A stretch of 64,000 nucleotides of DNA from the NCBI RefSeq assembly GCF_019710635.1, contig NZ_JAIFZS010000001.1:418390-482389 (forward strand). The letters run 5' to 3'. The translations under genes were made by a program, and so were the position numbers. Numbering within the stretch: the stretch's first letter is position 1; each line of letters opens with the position of its first letter. A model generated the notes under the pieces. The model searched no databases, had not been told where the DNA came from, and was given only the letters and a program-made list of their open reading frames with translations. Of the stretch, positions 46,675 to 56,208 are shown piece by piece. The stretch comes from Mycolicibacterium xanthum (GTDB lineage: Bacteria; Actinomycetota; Actinomycetes; Mycobacteriales; Mycobacteriaceae).

Positions 46675-49071
46675 ATGAGCGCACGTGCAGAGATCGGCGG
46701 TGCGGCCCGTACCGGTGACATCGTGCGGCTGCGGCTGCGCGCCACCGGGCTGGTGCAGGGTGTCGGCTTCCGGCCCGCGGTGGCCCGGCTGGCCGCCGAG
46801 CACGGGCTGGCCGGATTCGTGCTCAACGACTCGCGGGCGCTGCGCTGCGAGTTCGAGGGGCCACAGGCGCAGGTAGAGGCAGTGGTGGCCGCGATCCGTA
46901 CCGCTCCGCCGCCGCTGGCCCGCATCGATTCCGTGCACGTCGAGGACGCCGACCCCCTCGGCGACACGCAGTTCCGCATCCTGGCCAGCGCGGCCGACCC
47001 GGGGGCCACCGGGCGGACCCTGGTCCCGCCCGACATCGCGACGTGCGCCGACTGCCTGCGTGAACTGTTCGACCCCACCGACCGCCGTCATCTGCACCCG
47101 TTCATCACCTGCACCAACTGCGGTCCGCGGTACACGGTGATCAGCGATCTGCCCTACGACCGGCCGGCGACGACGATGGCCGGGTTCCCGATGTGCGCGG
47201 CGTGCGCGGGCGAGTACCGCGATCCGGCCGACCGGCGCTATCACGCACAGACGATCGCCTGCCCGGACTGCGGCCCGCGGCTGAGCTGGCGCGGCCCGGA
47301 CCGTGGTGAGTCGCCGCTGGCGTCGGCGGCGGCGGCGTTGCGCGACGGCCTGATCGTCGCGATCAAGGGCATCGGCGGTTACCACCTGGCCTGCCGGGCC
47401 GACGACGACGCCGTGGTGGCGCTGCTGCGCCGCCGCAAGAACCGCCCCGCCAAGCCGTTCGCGCTGATGACGGCCGACCTGGCCGCCACGCGGTCGATCG
47501 CCGACGTTCCCGACGCCGCGGCGCGCTCGCTGGCCTCCCCGTCCGCGCCGATCGTGCTGCTGCCCGCCCGCCCCGGCGCGGTCAGCGCCCAGGTCGCCCC
47601 CGGCCTGGGCGAGATCGGCGTGATGCTGGCCTATTCGCCCATTCATCACCTGCTCTTCCGCGCCCTCGACGAGCTCGGCGGGCTGGGGCGCCGCCCGCTG
47701 GTGATGACGTCGGCCAATCAGGGCGGCTCGCCGATCGTGTTCCGCGACGGCGACCTGGACTGGATCGACGGCCTCGCCGATGCGGTGCTGACCCACGACC
47801 GGCCGATCCACGTGCCGTGCGAGGACTCGGTCATCGCGGTCGATGACGACGGAATCGAGCTCCCGCTCAGGAGATCTCGTGGCTACGCGCCGCTGCCCGT
47901 CGCGGTGGGTCCGGGTGCCTCCGGCATCCCGTCGGTGCTGGCCACCGGTGGTGACATCAAGACCACGTTCGCGCTGGCCGGCCCCGACGGGCGGGCGCAC
48001 CTGTCGTCGCATCTGGGCGACATGGCCGATCCCCGCACGCAGCAGGCCTTCACCGCCGCGGTGGACCACCTGGCGTTCATGACCGGCAGCAGGCCGGCCG
48101 TGTTGGCCACCGACATGCACCCGGGATACGCGACGACGCGATGGGCGAAACTTCGCGCCGACCGGGACGGCTCGGTCAGCGAGATCATCGCCGTGCAGCA
48201 CCATCACGCCCACGCGGTGTCGTTGCTGGCCGAGCACGGCCGGCTGGGCGATCCGATCGTCGCGGTCACCTACGACGGCACCGGGTACGGCCCGGACGGC
48301 ACGATCTGGGGTGGTGAGCTGCTGGCGATCGGCGACCCCACCCGGTTCACCCGGGTGGGCCATCTCGCGCCGTTCTCGCTTCCGGGCGGCGACGGCGCGG
48401 TGCGCCAACCCGCCCGGATAGCGCTGGACCTGATCGCCCGGGCCGGGCTGCCGGCGGGCGAGGACCTGCCGCCGGTCGCGGCGCTGGGCGCAGCGGGCAT
48501 GCACATCCTGACCCAGCAGCTGCGCCGTGGCGTGGGCTGTGTGCCGACCACCAGCATGGGCCGGCTCTTCGACGCGGTTTCCAGTCTGCTGGGCGTCTGT
48601 CAGCAGGTGAGTTACGAAGGTCAGGCGGCCATCGAACTGGAGCACCTGGCCCGCCGCGCCCGCGACTGGCCCACCATCGATTTTGACGTGCGGGACGGGG
48701 TGCTCGACCCGGCGCCGGTGATCGTCGCGCTGGTCGACGGACTGCGTGGCGGTGTCGGCACCGCCGAGCTGGCCGCGGCCTTTCACAAGGCGGTGGTGCG
48801 GGCGACGGTGCGGGCCGCCGCCGAGGCCGCCGCGGCGGCGCACATCCCGACGGTCGGACTGTCGGGCGGGGTCTTCGCCAACCGCAGACTGTTGGCCGGT
48901 ATCGCGGTCGGACTGCGGGCCGGCGGGCTGGAGGTGCTCACCCACCGGGTGGTGCCGTGTAACGACGGAGGTCTGGCACTCGGGCAGGCGGCGGTCGCGA
49001 CCGTCACGCTGTCCGGGCGCTCGACGAGTGAAAGGAGTGGCCCGTGTGCCTCGGGATCCCCGGCAAGGTGA
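46675..49071 (+). CDS. hypF: Carbamoyltransferase HypF
   Basis: Uses carbamoyl phosphate and ATP to load HypE with the carbamoyl group that becomes the cyanide ligands of the NiFe site; about 798 aa. Domains in order: acylphosphatase (RLRATGLVQGVGFRP, about residues 16-30), two zinc fingers (CADC...CTNC and CAAC...CPDC), YrdC-like (GIGGYHLACRADDD), and Kae1-like carbamoyltransferase (HHHAHAVSLLAEHG, YDGTGYGPDGTIWGGE, GLSGGVFANRRLL). ATG 46675 has GAGGAG upstream; the frame stays open further upstream to 46561 but without conservation. It overlaps hypC by 28 nt. Confidence 0.93.
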   Translation: MSARAEIGGAARTGDIVRLRLRATGLVQGVGFRPAVARLAAEHGLAGFVLNDSRALRCEFEGPQAQVEAVVAAIRTAPPPLARIDSVHVEDADPLGDTQFRILASAADPGATGRTLVPPDIATCADCLRELFDPTDRRHLHPFITCTNCGPRYTVISDLPYDRPATTMAGFPMCAACAGEYRDPADRRYHAQTIACPDCGPRLSWRGPDRGESPLASAAAALRDGLIVAIKGIGGYHLACRADDDAVVALLRRRKNRPAKPFALMTADLAATRSIADVPDAAARSLASPSAPIVLLPARPGAVSAQVAPGLGEIGVMLAYSPIHHLLFRALDELGGLGRRPLVMTSANQGGSPIVFRDGDLDWIDGLADAVLTHDRPIHVPCEDSVIAVDDDGIELPLRRSRGYAPLPVAVGPGASGIPSVLATGGDIKTTFALAGPDGRAHLSSHLGDMADPRTQQAFTAAVDHLAFMTGSRPAVLATDMHPGYATTRWAKLRADRDGSVSEIIAVQHHHAHAVSLLAEHGRLGDPIVAVTYDGTGYGPDGTIWGGELLAIGDPTRFTRVGHLAPFSLPGGDGAVRQPARIALDLIARAGLPAGEDLPPVAALGAAGMHILTQQLRRGVGCVPTTSMGRLFDAVSSLLGVCQQVSYEGQAAIELEHLARRARDWPTIDFDVRDGVLDPAPVIVALVDGLRGGVGTAELAAAFHKAVVRATVRAAAEAAAAAHIPTVGLSGGVFANRRLLAGIAVGLRAGGLEVLTHRVVPCNDGGLALGQAAVATVTLSGRSTSERSGPCASGSPAR

Positions 49072-49351
49072 TCGAGATCTGGGACGAAGCCGGAACGCGC
49101 ATGGCGACGGTCGAATTCGGCGGAACCACCAAGACCGTGTGTCTGGCGTACCTGCCCGACATGGAGGTCGGTGAGTACACGATCGTGCACGCCGGCTTCG
49201 CGATCACCCGGCTGGACGAGGCCTCGGCCAACGAGACTCTGCAGATGTTCGCCGATCTCGGGGTGCTCGAGGAGGAACTCGCCGGCGAGCAGCCGCCGAG
49301 CAGCGGGTACCGCGAAACGGACATCGAAACGGACATCGAAAGGGATACAGC

Positions 49352-49355
<4 letters not shown>
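49044..49355 (+). CDS. hypC: Hydrogenase assembly chaperone HypC
   Basis: Small chaperone that with HypD builds and transfers the Fe(CN)2CO unit; 103 aa. It starts with the invariant (M/V)CLGIPGKV, where Cys2 is the iron ligand, using GTG 49044. The C-terminal tail (about residues 82-103) carries a duplicated TDIE. The stop overlaps the hypD ATG (ATGA). Confidence 0.93.
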
Positions 49356-50477
<1,122 letters not shown>

Positions 50478-50485
<8 letters not shown>

Positions 50486-51554
50486 CGTGACGGTCGATCC
50501 GGCCGACTGGGTGTGCCCGCTACCGCTGCGGGAGACCCAGCGGGTGGTGATGGGCCACGGCGGCGGCGGGGTGCTGTCTGAGGAGTTGATCGAGAACCTG
50601 TTCCTGCCGGCGTTCGGGTCCGGCGGCGCACCGGGCCGCGACTCGGCGCTGCTGGACACCGGCGCCGGCCGGATCGCGCTGACCACCGACTCCTATGTGG
50701 TGCAGCCGCTGTTCTTCCCGGGCGGGAACATCGGCGACCTCGCCGTCAACGGCACGATCAACGATCTGGCCTGCAGCGGGGCCCAACCGATCGGGCTGAC
50801 GGCCGGCTTCATCCTCGAGGAGGGGCTGGAACTCGACGTGCTCGGCGCGGTCGCCACCACGATGGGCCGGGCCGCCGCCGCAGCCGGCGTCGACATCGTC
50901 ACCGGGGACACCAAGGTGGTTGGAAAGGGCAGCGCCGATCAGCTCTTCGTCAACACCGCGGGCGTCGGCGTGGTTCCGGCCGGGGTGACGATCGGGCCGG
51001 AGCGCGCCCGGCCCGGCGACGTGATCATCGTGTCGGGGCCGATCGGCGAACACGGCGTCGCCATCCTCAGCGTGCGCGAGGGCATCGACTTCGGCACGGT
51101 CGTGACGACCGACAGCGCGCCGCTGCACGGGCTGGTGGCCGCGATGCTGGCGGGCGCCGCGGAGGCGGGCGACCCCGGCGCGGTGCACGCACTGCGCGAT
51201 CCCACCCGGGGCGGGCTGGTCGCCTCGATCGTCGAGATCGCCCGGGCGTCGGGGGTGGGGGTCGACCTCGACGAGGCCGCCATCCCGGTGCCCGACACCG
51301 TGTCCTCGGCCTGCTCGTTCCTCGGGCTGGACCCGCTTCAGGTGGCCAACGAGGGCAAGATGGTCGCGTTCGTCGACCCCGCGCACGCCGACGCGGTGCT
51401 GGCCTCGATGCGGGCCCGGCCCGAAGGCGCGGGTGCCGCGGTGATCGGGCGGGTGGTCGCCGAGCATCCCGGCATGGCGGTGGCCCGCACCGCATTCGGC
51501 ACCACCCGCGTGGTGGAACGCGAACTGGGCGAGCAGCTTCCCCGGATCTGCTGA
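50478..51554 (+). CDS. hypE: Carbamoyl dehydratase HypE
   Basis: ATP-dependent dehydration of the HypF-donated thiocarbamate to thiocyanate on its C-terminal Cys; 358 aa. AIR-synthase-like (PurM) fold: [14 protein letters not shown] (about residues 25-38), [29 protein letters not shown]. The C-terminus is the diagnostic LPRIC, exposing the catalytic Cys. GTG start overlaps hypD by 8 nt. Confidence 0.96.
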
Positions 51555-51563
51555 TCGCGCTCG

Positions 51564-51643
51564 GCACCGCAGTGCCGTCGGCGACGCTCGTCGGCGCCGC
51601 AGTGTCGTCGGCGACGCTCGTCAGCGCCGCAGTGTCTCCGAGG
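51564..51643. repeat. 30-bp tandem repeat spanning the 3' end of the AraC gene
   Basis: Units at 51564-51593 and 51594-51623 are near-identical (GC(A/G)CCGCAGTG(C/T)CGTCGGCGAC...CTCGTC), and a partial third (51624-51643) lies inside the AraC gene. The AraC stop (51621-51623) falls at the end of unit two. A CGGCAC-CGCA-GTGCCG hairpin (51562-51577) sits at the hypE side and may terminate one or both transcripts. Confidence 0.75.
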
Positions 51644-52709
51644 GCGTCTCCCCCCACCGTTTGCGGTATTCGACGGCGAAGCTGCCAAGGTGGTGAAAGC
51701 CCCAGCGTTCGGCGACGGCGGTCACCGTCACGCCGTCCGCGGGGATCGCATCGGTCAGTTCCTCGTGCACCCGCTCGAGGCGCCGCTCCCGGACGAACGC
51801 CATCGGTGACATGCCCAGCTCCGAGCGAAAGCCCTGCTGGATCGACCGCACGCTCATGTGCACCGCGCGGGCCAGCGCCTCCATCGTGATCCGTTCGGCG
51901 AGATGGTCGTCGATGAAGTCCATCGCCTGCTGGATCACCGTGCGGCGGGGGTCCGTCGAGACCGGCTGGGTGATGTCGGCGTGGTAGTTCGACGGCTGCA
52001 GGTACAGCAGGCTGCTCATGACGAGTTCCTCGACCGGGCCGATGCCGCGTCCCTTCTGGATCAGCGATCCCGCGTGGTACACCTCGGTGTGCACCAGCTG
52101 CACCGCGGCGTGCCAGCGCATCGCCGCCTCGGTGGCCAGGTCGAACTCGGGCTCGAACACCAGCGGTTTGACCATGTTGCGACCGATGAGCCGGGTGACG
52201 TGCGCGGTCATGGCCTGCTGCTCGATCCTGATCAGCAGCTGTGGGGCGTCCACCCCCAGCTCCAGGCGCAGCGGCACGCCGGGGCTGGACACCAGCGAGC
52301 GCATCGTGTTGGCCTGGAACCTGGCGGCCGGATGGTGCACGGTCGCAACGCCGTTCATCGGCATGTGCACCGCGTAGTAGCGGCCGGACTCGGGGATGTC
52401 GATGGTCGCCGGCACGTGCAGATCGATGTAGAGCATGCTGACGTTGCGCAACCGGACCCCGTGCATGGTGGCGGCGAAGCCGTCGGCGTCCTGCGGTTCG
52501 ACGGTCAGCGTCAGCGGGGTCAGCGCCTTGCCGAGCAGCCGGGTGGCGTTGGCGATGTCCTCGGTGTAGAAGATCTCGTGTTCGGCCAGCGCCGGCGGGA
52601 CGCCGCGGGAGCGCACCTTGCGGCGCACCGGATCGCTGGTCCGGCGGATGTCGATGAACCCCAGCCGGGTCAGTCGGGACATCAGCGCGACCGCGCCGCC
52701 CGCGGCCAC
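51621..52709 (-). CDS. AraC family transcriptional regulator
   Basis: A 362-aa (GTG 52709) or 353-aa (ATG 52682, MSRLTRLGF) regulator. The N-terminal half is an AraC-binding-like ligand domain (LHVPATIDIPESGRYYAVHMP in part, MNGVATVHHPAARFQAN). The C-terminal HTH_18 includes MDFIDDHLAERITMEALARAVHMSVRSIQQGF and AVAERWGFHHLGSFAVEYRKRWGETPS (in parts). It sits between hypE and the structural genes, divergent from the latter, and probably regulates them. A candidate IdeR-type box overlaps its promoter. The ligand is unknown. Confidence 0.86.
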   Translation of the reverse strand: MAAGGAVALMSRLTRLGFIDIRRTSDPVRRKVRSRGVPPALAEHEIFYTEDIANATRLLGKALTPLTLTVEPQDADGFAATMHGVRLRNVSMLYIDLHVPATIDIPESGRYYAVHMPMNGVATVHHPAARFQANTMRSLVSSPGVPLRLELGVDAPQLLIRIEQQAMTAHVTRLIGRNMVKPLVFEPEFDLATEAAMRWHAAVQLVHTEVYHAGSLIQKGRGIGPVEELVMSSLLYLQPSNYHADITQPVSTDPRRTVIQQAMDFIDDHLAERITMEALARAVHMSVRSIQQGFRSELGMSPMAFVRERRLERVHEELTDAIPADGVTVTAVAERWGFHHLGSFAVEYRKRWGETPSETLRR

Positions 52710-52717
52710 CGCAATAT

Positions 52718-52736
52718 ATAGGTAAGGCTAACTTTT
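52718..52736. promoter_or_regulatory. Candidate IdeR/DtxR-type iron box upstream of the AraC gene
   Basis: ATAGGTAAGGCTAACTTTT matches 14 of 19 positions of the IdeR consensus TTAGGTTAGGCTAACCTAA, including the AAGGCTAAC-like core. A TATATT hexamer on the minus strand (52713-52718) abuts it, so bound IdeR would block AraC transcription. Confidence 0.5.
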
Positions 52737-52874
52737 CTGCGGGACAAACGAATTCGCGGCGACAAGGCAAGGCTCCTGATCAGCGGTCGCGTTTCAGCGT
52801 AGCCAGCTGTGCGCAATCCTGATAGCGGTTGCGCGAAACCGATAGGCACCGCCGTAACCGCTGAGTACGTTGGG

Positions 52875-52888
52875 GTGACACAAGTCAC
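52875..52888. promoter_or_regulatory. CRP-type palindrome GTGA-N6-TCAC upstream of the hydrogenase operon
   Basis: GTGACACAAGTCAC is a perfect dyad (GTGAC-ACAA-GTCAC) with the spacing of the CRP/FNR core GTGA-N6-TCAC. It lies 40 nt before the hucM-like ATG. A weaker inverted repeat GCGCAA/TTGCGC (52811-52816 and 52829-52834) lies upstream and could be an AraC site. Confidence 0.5.
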
Positions 52889-52928
52889 GTGGCCCCGCTC
52901 GGCGGGGGGTCCCGGCAGGGAGGTTCGG

Positions 52929-53480
52929 ATGGGCGCCAACGGCCAGGCAACTACTCCGGTACTGGAACCGTCCGGCCCCGCCGATGCCGTCCGGGCGCGC
53001 CTGGACGACCCGCGCGTGGCAGAGGCCCTCGACACCCTGCTCGACCATGCCGACCTACTCGCGGTGCTGGTCAGCGGGTTGGACGGGTTCGTCCGCCGCG
53101 GTGACGACATCACCGCCAACCTCAACATGGCCCTCGGTGAGCTCGGTGCGCAGAGTGGCCAGGTCCCCGCCCTGGCGTCGCTCAAGCAGGTCGATCTGGG
53201 TCAGCTGTCGACCAGCCTGGCGGTGCTGACCGGCGGCCTGGTCAAGGCGACGCCCGCGATCAACACGCTGCTCAACTCCGCGCTCACCGACCAGCAGAGT
53301 GCCGAGGTGGTCTCCGCGCTCGGCGAGGCGCTGGTGTCGGCGCGTGCTTCGGTCCCCGCCCCGCCCACCGGGATGCGCGGCCTGTGGAAGACGCTGCGGG
53401 CGGCGTCCAAAGACCCCGACGTCACCCGCGGCCTGGCATACCTGATCGAGGTCGCCCGCCAGTTCGGGAAGAAAGTCTGA
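52929..53480 (+). CDS. hucM: DUF1641 protein, HucM-like hydrogenase partner
   Basis: A 183-aa, Ala/Leu-rich helical protein with the DUF1641 core (LDDPRVAEALDTLLDHADLLAVLVSGLDGFVRRGDDI in part, about residues 26-62; LSTSLAVLTGGLVKATPAINTLLNSALTD in part). A gene of this position and size precedes the Huc hydrogenase genes of M. smegmatis, where HucM links the enzyme to the membrane and menaquinone. The equivalence is inferred from position and domain. A GGGAGG RBS precedes ATG 52929. The small subunit starts 96 nt downstream. Confidence 0.8.
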   Translation: MGANGQATTPVLEPSGPADAVRARLDDPRVAEALDTLLDHADLLAVLVSGLDGFVRRGDDITANLNMALGELGAQSGQVPALASLKQVDLGQLSTSLAVLTGGLVKATPAINTLLNSALTDQQSAEVVSALGEALVSARASVPAPPTGMRGLWKTLRAASKDPDVTRGLAYLIEVARQFGKKV

Positions 53481-53576
53481 GCACATCCGCGACCACCAAA
53501 ACCCTTCGCTGACAAGTGAATCAACAGCCCAACCGCACCGGGCGTCGACCCGTCCGGTGAGTCGAGAGGAGTCCCC

Positions 53577-54542
53577 ATGGCATCGGTGCTCTGGTTTCAG
53601 GGCGGAGCGTGTAGCGGCAACACAATGTCGTTCCTCAACGCGGACGAGCCCAATGTCGTCGACCTGATCGTCGACTTCGGGCTCGACCTGCTCTGGCACC
53701 CGTCGCTGGGCCTGGAGCTCGGGGACAACGCGCAGAAGGTGTTCAGGGATTGCGCCAGTGGCGAACGGCCACTTGACATCTTCGTCTTCGAGGGCACCGT
53801 GATGCAGGCCTATGACGGCCGCACCGACATGTTCGCCGACCGGCCGATGAAGGACTGGGTGACCGAGTTGGCCGCGGCGGCCCAGATCGTGGTGGCGATC
53901 GGCGACTGTGCGTGCTGGGGCGGCATTCCGGCGATGGAGCCCAACCCGTCGGGATCGACGGGGTTGCAGTTCCACAAGCGGGAAAAAGGCGGATTCCTGG
54001 GTCCGGACTTCCGGTCCAAGATGGGGTTGCCGGTGATCAACGTGCCGGGTTGCCCGGCGCATCCGGACTGGATCACCCAGGTGATCGTGGCACTGGCGAC
54101 CGGCCGAGCCGGCGACATCACGCTCGACGACCTGCATCGGCCGGAGACGTTCTTCAAGACGTTCACCCAGACCGGGTGTACCCGGGTGCAGTTCTTCGAG
54201 TACAAGCAGTCGACCATGTCCTTCGGCGAGGGCACCCGAACGGGTTGCCTGTTCTACGAATTCGGGTGCCGCGGTCCGATGACGCACTCGCCGTGCAACC
54301 GGATCCTGTGGAATCGGCAGAGCTCCAAGACGCGCGCCGGCATGCCCTGCATCGGTTGCACCGAGCCCGAGTTCCCGCACTTCGATCTCGCTCCCGGGAC
54401 GCTGTTCAAGACCCAGAAGGTCAGCGGCATGATCCCCAAGGAAGTCCCCGAGGGGACCGACCATCTCACCTATATGGGCCTGGCGGCGGCCGCACGTATC
54501 GCGGCGCCGCAGTGGTCCAAAGAAGACATGTTCGTGGTCTAG
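53577..54542 (+). CDS. hucS: [NiFe]-hydrogenase small subunit (Huc type, group 2a)
   Basis: Iron-sulfur electron-transfer subunit of an uptake hydrogenase; 321 aa and no Tat signal peptide, so the enzyme is cytoplasmic. N-terminus SVLWFQGGACSGNTMSFL: the usual proximal CxxC reads CSGN, with the second Cys replaced by Asn. Other cluster ligands: GDCACWGGIP, NVPGCPAHPDW, and a Cys-rich C-terminal half (GCLFYEFGCRGPMTHSPCNR, in part, and GMPCIGCTEPEFPHFD). The sequence fits the high-affinity mycobacterial Huc family; group 1h (Hhy) is the alternative. RBS AGAGGAG precedes ATG. Confidence 0.92.
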   Translation: MASVLWFQGGACSGNTMSFLNADEPNVVDLIVDFGLDLLWHPSLGLELGDNAQKVFRDCASGERPLDIFVFEGTVMQAYDGRTDMFADRPMKDWVTELAAAAQIVVAIGDCACWGGIPAMEPNPSGSTGLQFHKREKGGFLGPDFRSKMGLPVINVPGCPAHPDWITQVIVALATGRAGDITLDDLHRPETFFKTFTQTGCTRVQFFEYKQSTMSFGEGTRTGCLFYEFGCRGPMTHSPCNRILWNRQSSKTRAGMPCIGCTEPEFPHFDLAPGTLFKTQKVSGMIPKEVPEGTDHLTYMGLAAAARIAAPQWSKEDMFVV

Positions 54543-54569
54543 GGCTGGCAGAGAAAGGATCCCCTACGC

Positions 54570-56180
54570 ATGACCGATCAGCTCGATCTCTTCGTCAGTC
54601 CGTTGGGTCGCGTCGAGGGCGACCTCGACGTGCGGGTCACCATCGAGGACGGTGTGGTCACCTCGGCGTGGACCGAGGCGGCGATGTTCCGTGGTTTCGA
54701 GATCATCCTTCGGGGCAAGGATCCGCAGTCGGGGCTGGTGGTGTGCCCGCGGATCTGCGGTATCTGCGGCGGCAGCCATCTCTACAAGTCGGCGTATGCG
54801 CTCGATACCGCGTGGCGGACCCACATGCCGCCGAATGCGACGTTGGTGCGCAACATCTGTCAGGCCTGTGAGACGTTGCAGTCGATCCCGCGGTATTTCT
54901 ACGCGTTGTTCGCCATCGACCTGACCAACAAGAACTATGCCAAGTCCTCGTTGTACGACGAGGCGGTGCGCCGGTTCGCGCCGTACGTCGGCACGAGTTA
55001 TCAGCCGGGCGTTGTGCTTTCGGCCAAGCCGGTCGAGGTGTACGCGATCTTCGGCGGGCAGTGGCCGCATTCGAGCTTCATGGTGCCCGGCGGGGTGATG
55101 TGCGCGCCGACGCTTTCGGATGTGACCCGCTCGATCGCCATCCTCGAGCACTGGAACGACAACTGGCTCGAGGGGCAGTGGCTGGGCTGCTCGGTGGACC
55201 GCTGGCTGGAGAACAAGACCTGGAACGACGTGCTGGCCTGGGTCGACGAGAACGAGGCCCAGTACAACAGCGACTGCGGGTTCTTCATCCGCTACTGCCT
55301 CGACGTCGGGCTGGACAAGTACGGTCAGGGTGTCGGCAACTATCTGGCCACCGGCACCTACTTCGATCCGACCATGTACGAGAACCCGACGATCGAGGGC
55401 CGCAACGCCGCCCTGATCGGCCGTTCGGGGGTCTTCGCCGGCGGCGACTACTACGAGTTCGACCAGGCCAACGTCCGTGAGGACGTCACCCACTCGTTCT
55501 ACCAGGGCGACCGCCCGCTGCATCCGTTCGACGGGGAGACCATCCCGATCGATCCGGAAGCCGGACGCAAGCAGGGCAAGTACAGCTGGGCCAAATCCCC
55601 GCGCTACGCAGTGGGCGATCTGGGCAACATCCCGCTCGAAGCCGGGCCGCTGGCCCGCCGGATGGCCGCCGCCGGCCCCAACGCCGCCGCCCACCAGGAC
55701 AACGACCCGCTGTTCGGCGACATCTACAACACCATCGGCCCGTCGGTGATGGTGCGCCAGCTCGCGCGCATGCACGAAGCCCCCAAGTACTACAAGTGGA
55801 CCCGGCAATGGCTCGACGCGCTGGAACTCAAGGAGAGCTTCTACACCAAGCCCACCGAATACGCCGAAGGCAAGGGCTTCGGCTCCACCGAAGCCGCCCG
55901 CGGCGCCCTGTCGGACTGGATCGTCATCGAGGACTCCAAGATCAAGAATTACCAGGTGGTCACCCCGACCGCCTGGAACATCGGACCCCGAGACGGCTCC
56001 GAGGTTCTCGGCCCGATCGAACGCGCCCTGGTCGGCTCGCCGATCGTCGACGCCGACGACCCCGTCGAACTCGGCCACGTGGCCCGCAGCTTCGACTCCT
56101 GCCTGGTCTGCACCGTGCACGCCTACGACGGCAAGACCGGACGCGAACTCAACAAATTCGTCATCAACGGGATGGTGTGA
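54570..56180 (+). CDS. hucL: [NiFe]-hydrogenase large subunit (Huc type, group 2a)
   Basis: Catalytic subunit with the NiFe(CN)2CO centre; 536 aa. It begins LFVSPLGRVEGDLDVRV. The L1 motif is CPRICGICGGSH (about residues 60-71) and the L2 motif DSCLVCTVH (about 509-517), supplying the four cysteine ligands. The 19-residue extension after His (AYDGKTGRELNKFVINGMV) is the peptide removed by the maturation protease. The RBS GAAAGGA precedes ATG 54570. It lies 27 nt after the small subunit. Confidence 0.95.
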   Translation: MTDQLDLFVSPLGRVEGDLDVRVTIEDGVVTSAWTEAAMFRGFEIILRGKDPQSGLVVCPRICGICGGSHLYKSAYALDTAWRTHMPPNATLVRNICQACETLQSIPRYFYALFAIDLTNKNYAKSSLYDEAVRRFAPYVGTSYQPGVVLSAKPVEVYAIFGGQWPHSSFMVPGGVMCAPTLSDVTRSIAILEHWNDNWLEGQWLGCSVDRWLENKTWNDVLAWVDENEAQYNSDCGFFIRYCLDVGLDKYGQGVGNYLATGTYFDPTMYENPTIEGRNAALIGRSGVFAGGDYYEFDQANVREDVTHSFYQGDRPLHPFDGETIPIDPEAGRKQGKYSWAKSPRYAVGDLGNIPLEAGPLARRMAAAGPNAAAHQDNDPLFGDIYNTIGPSVMVRQLARMHEAPKYYKWTRQWLDALELKESFYTKPTEYAEGKGFGSTEAARGALSDWIVIEDSKIKNYQVVTPTAWNIGPRDGSEVLGPIERALVGSPIVDADDPVELGHVARSFDSCLVCTVHAYDGKTGRELNKFVINGMV

Positions 56181-56208
56181 GTCGGCTTTCTCGGGTAATG
56201 AGGCAGGG

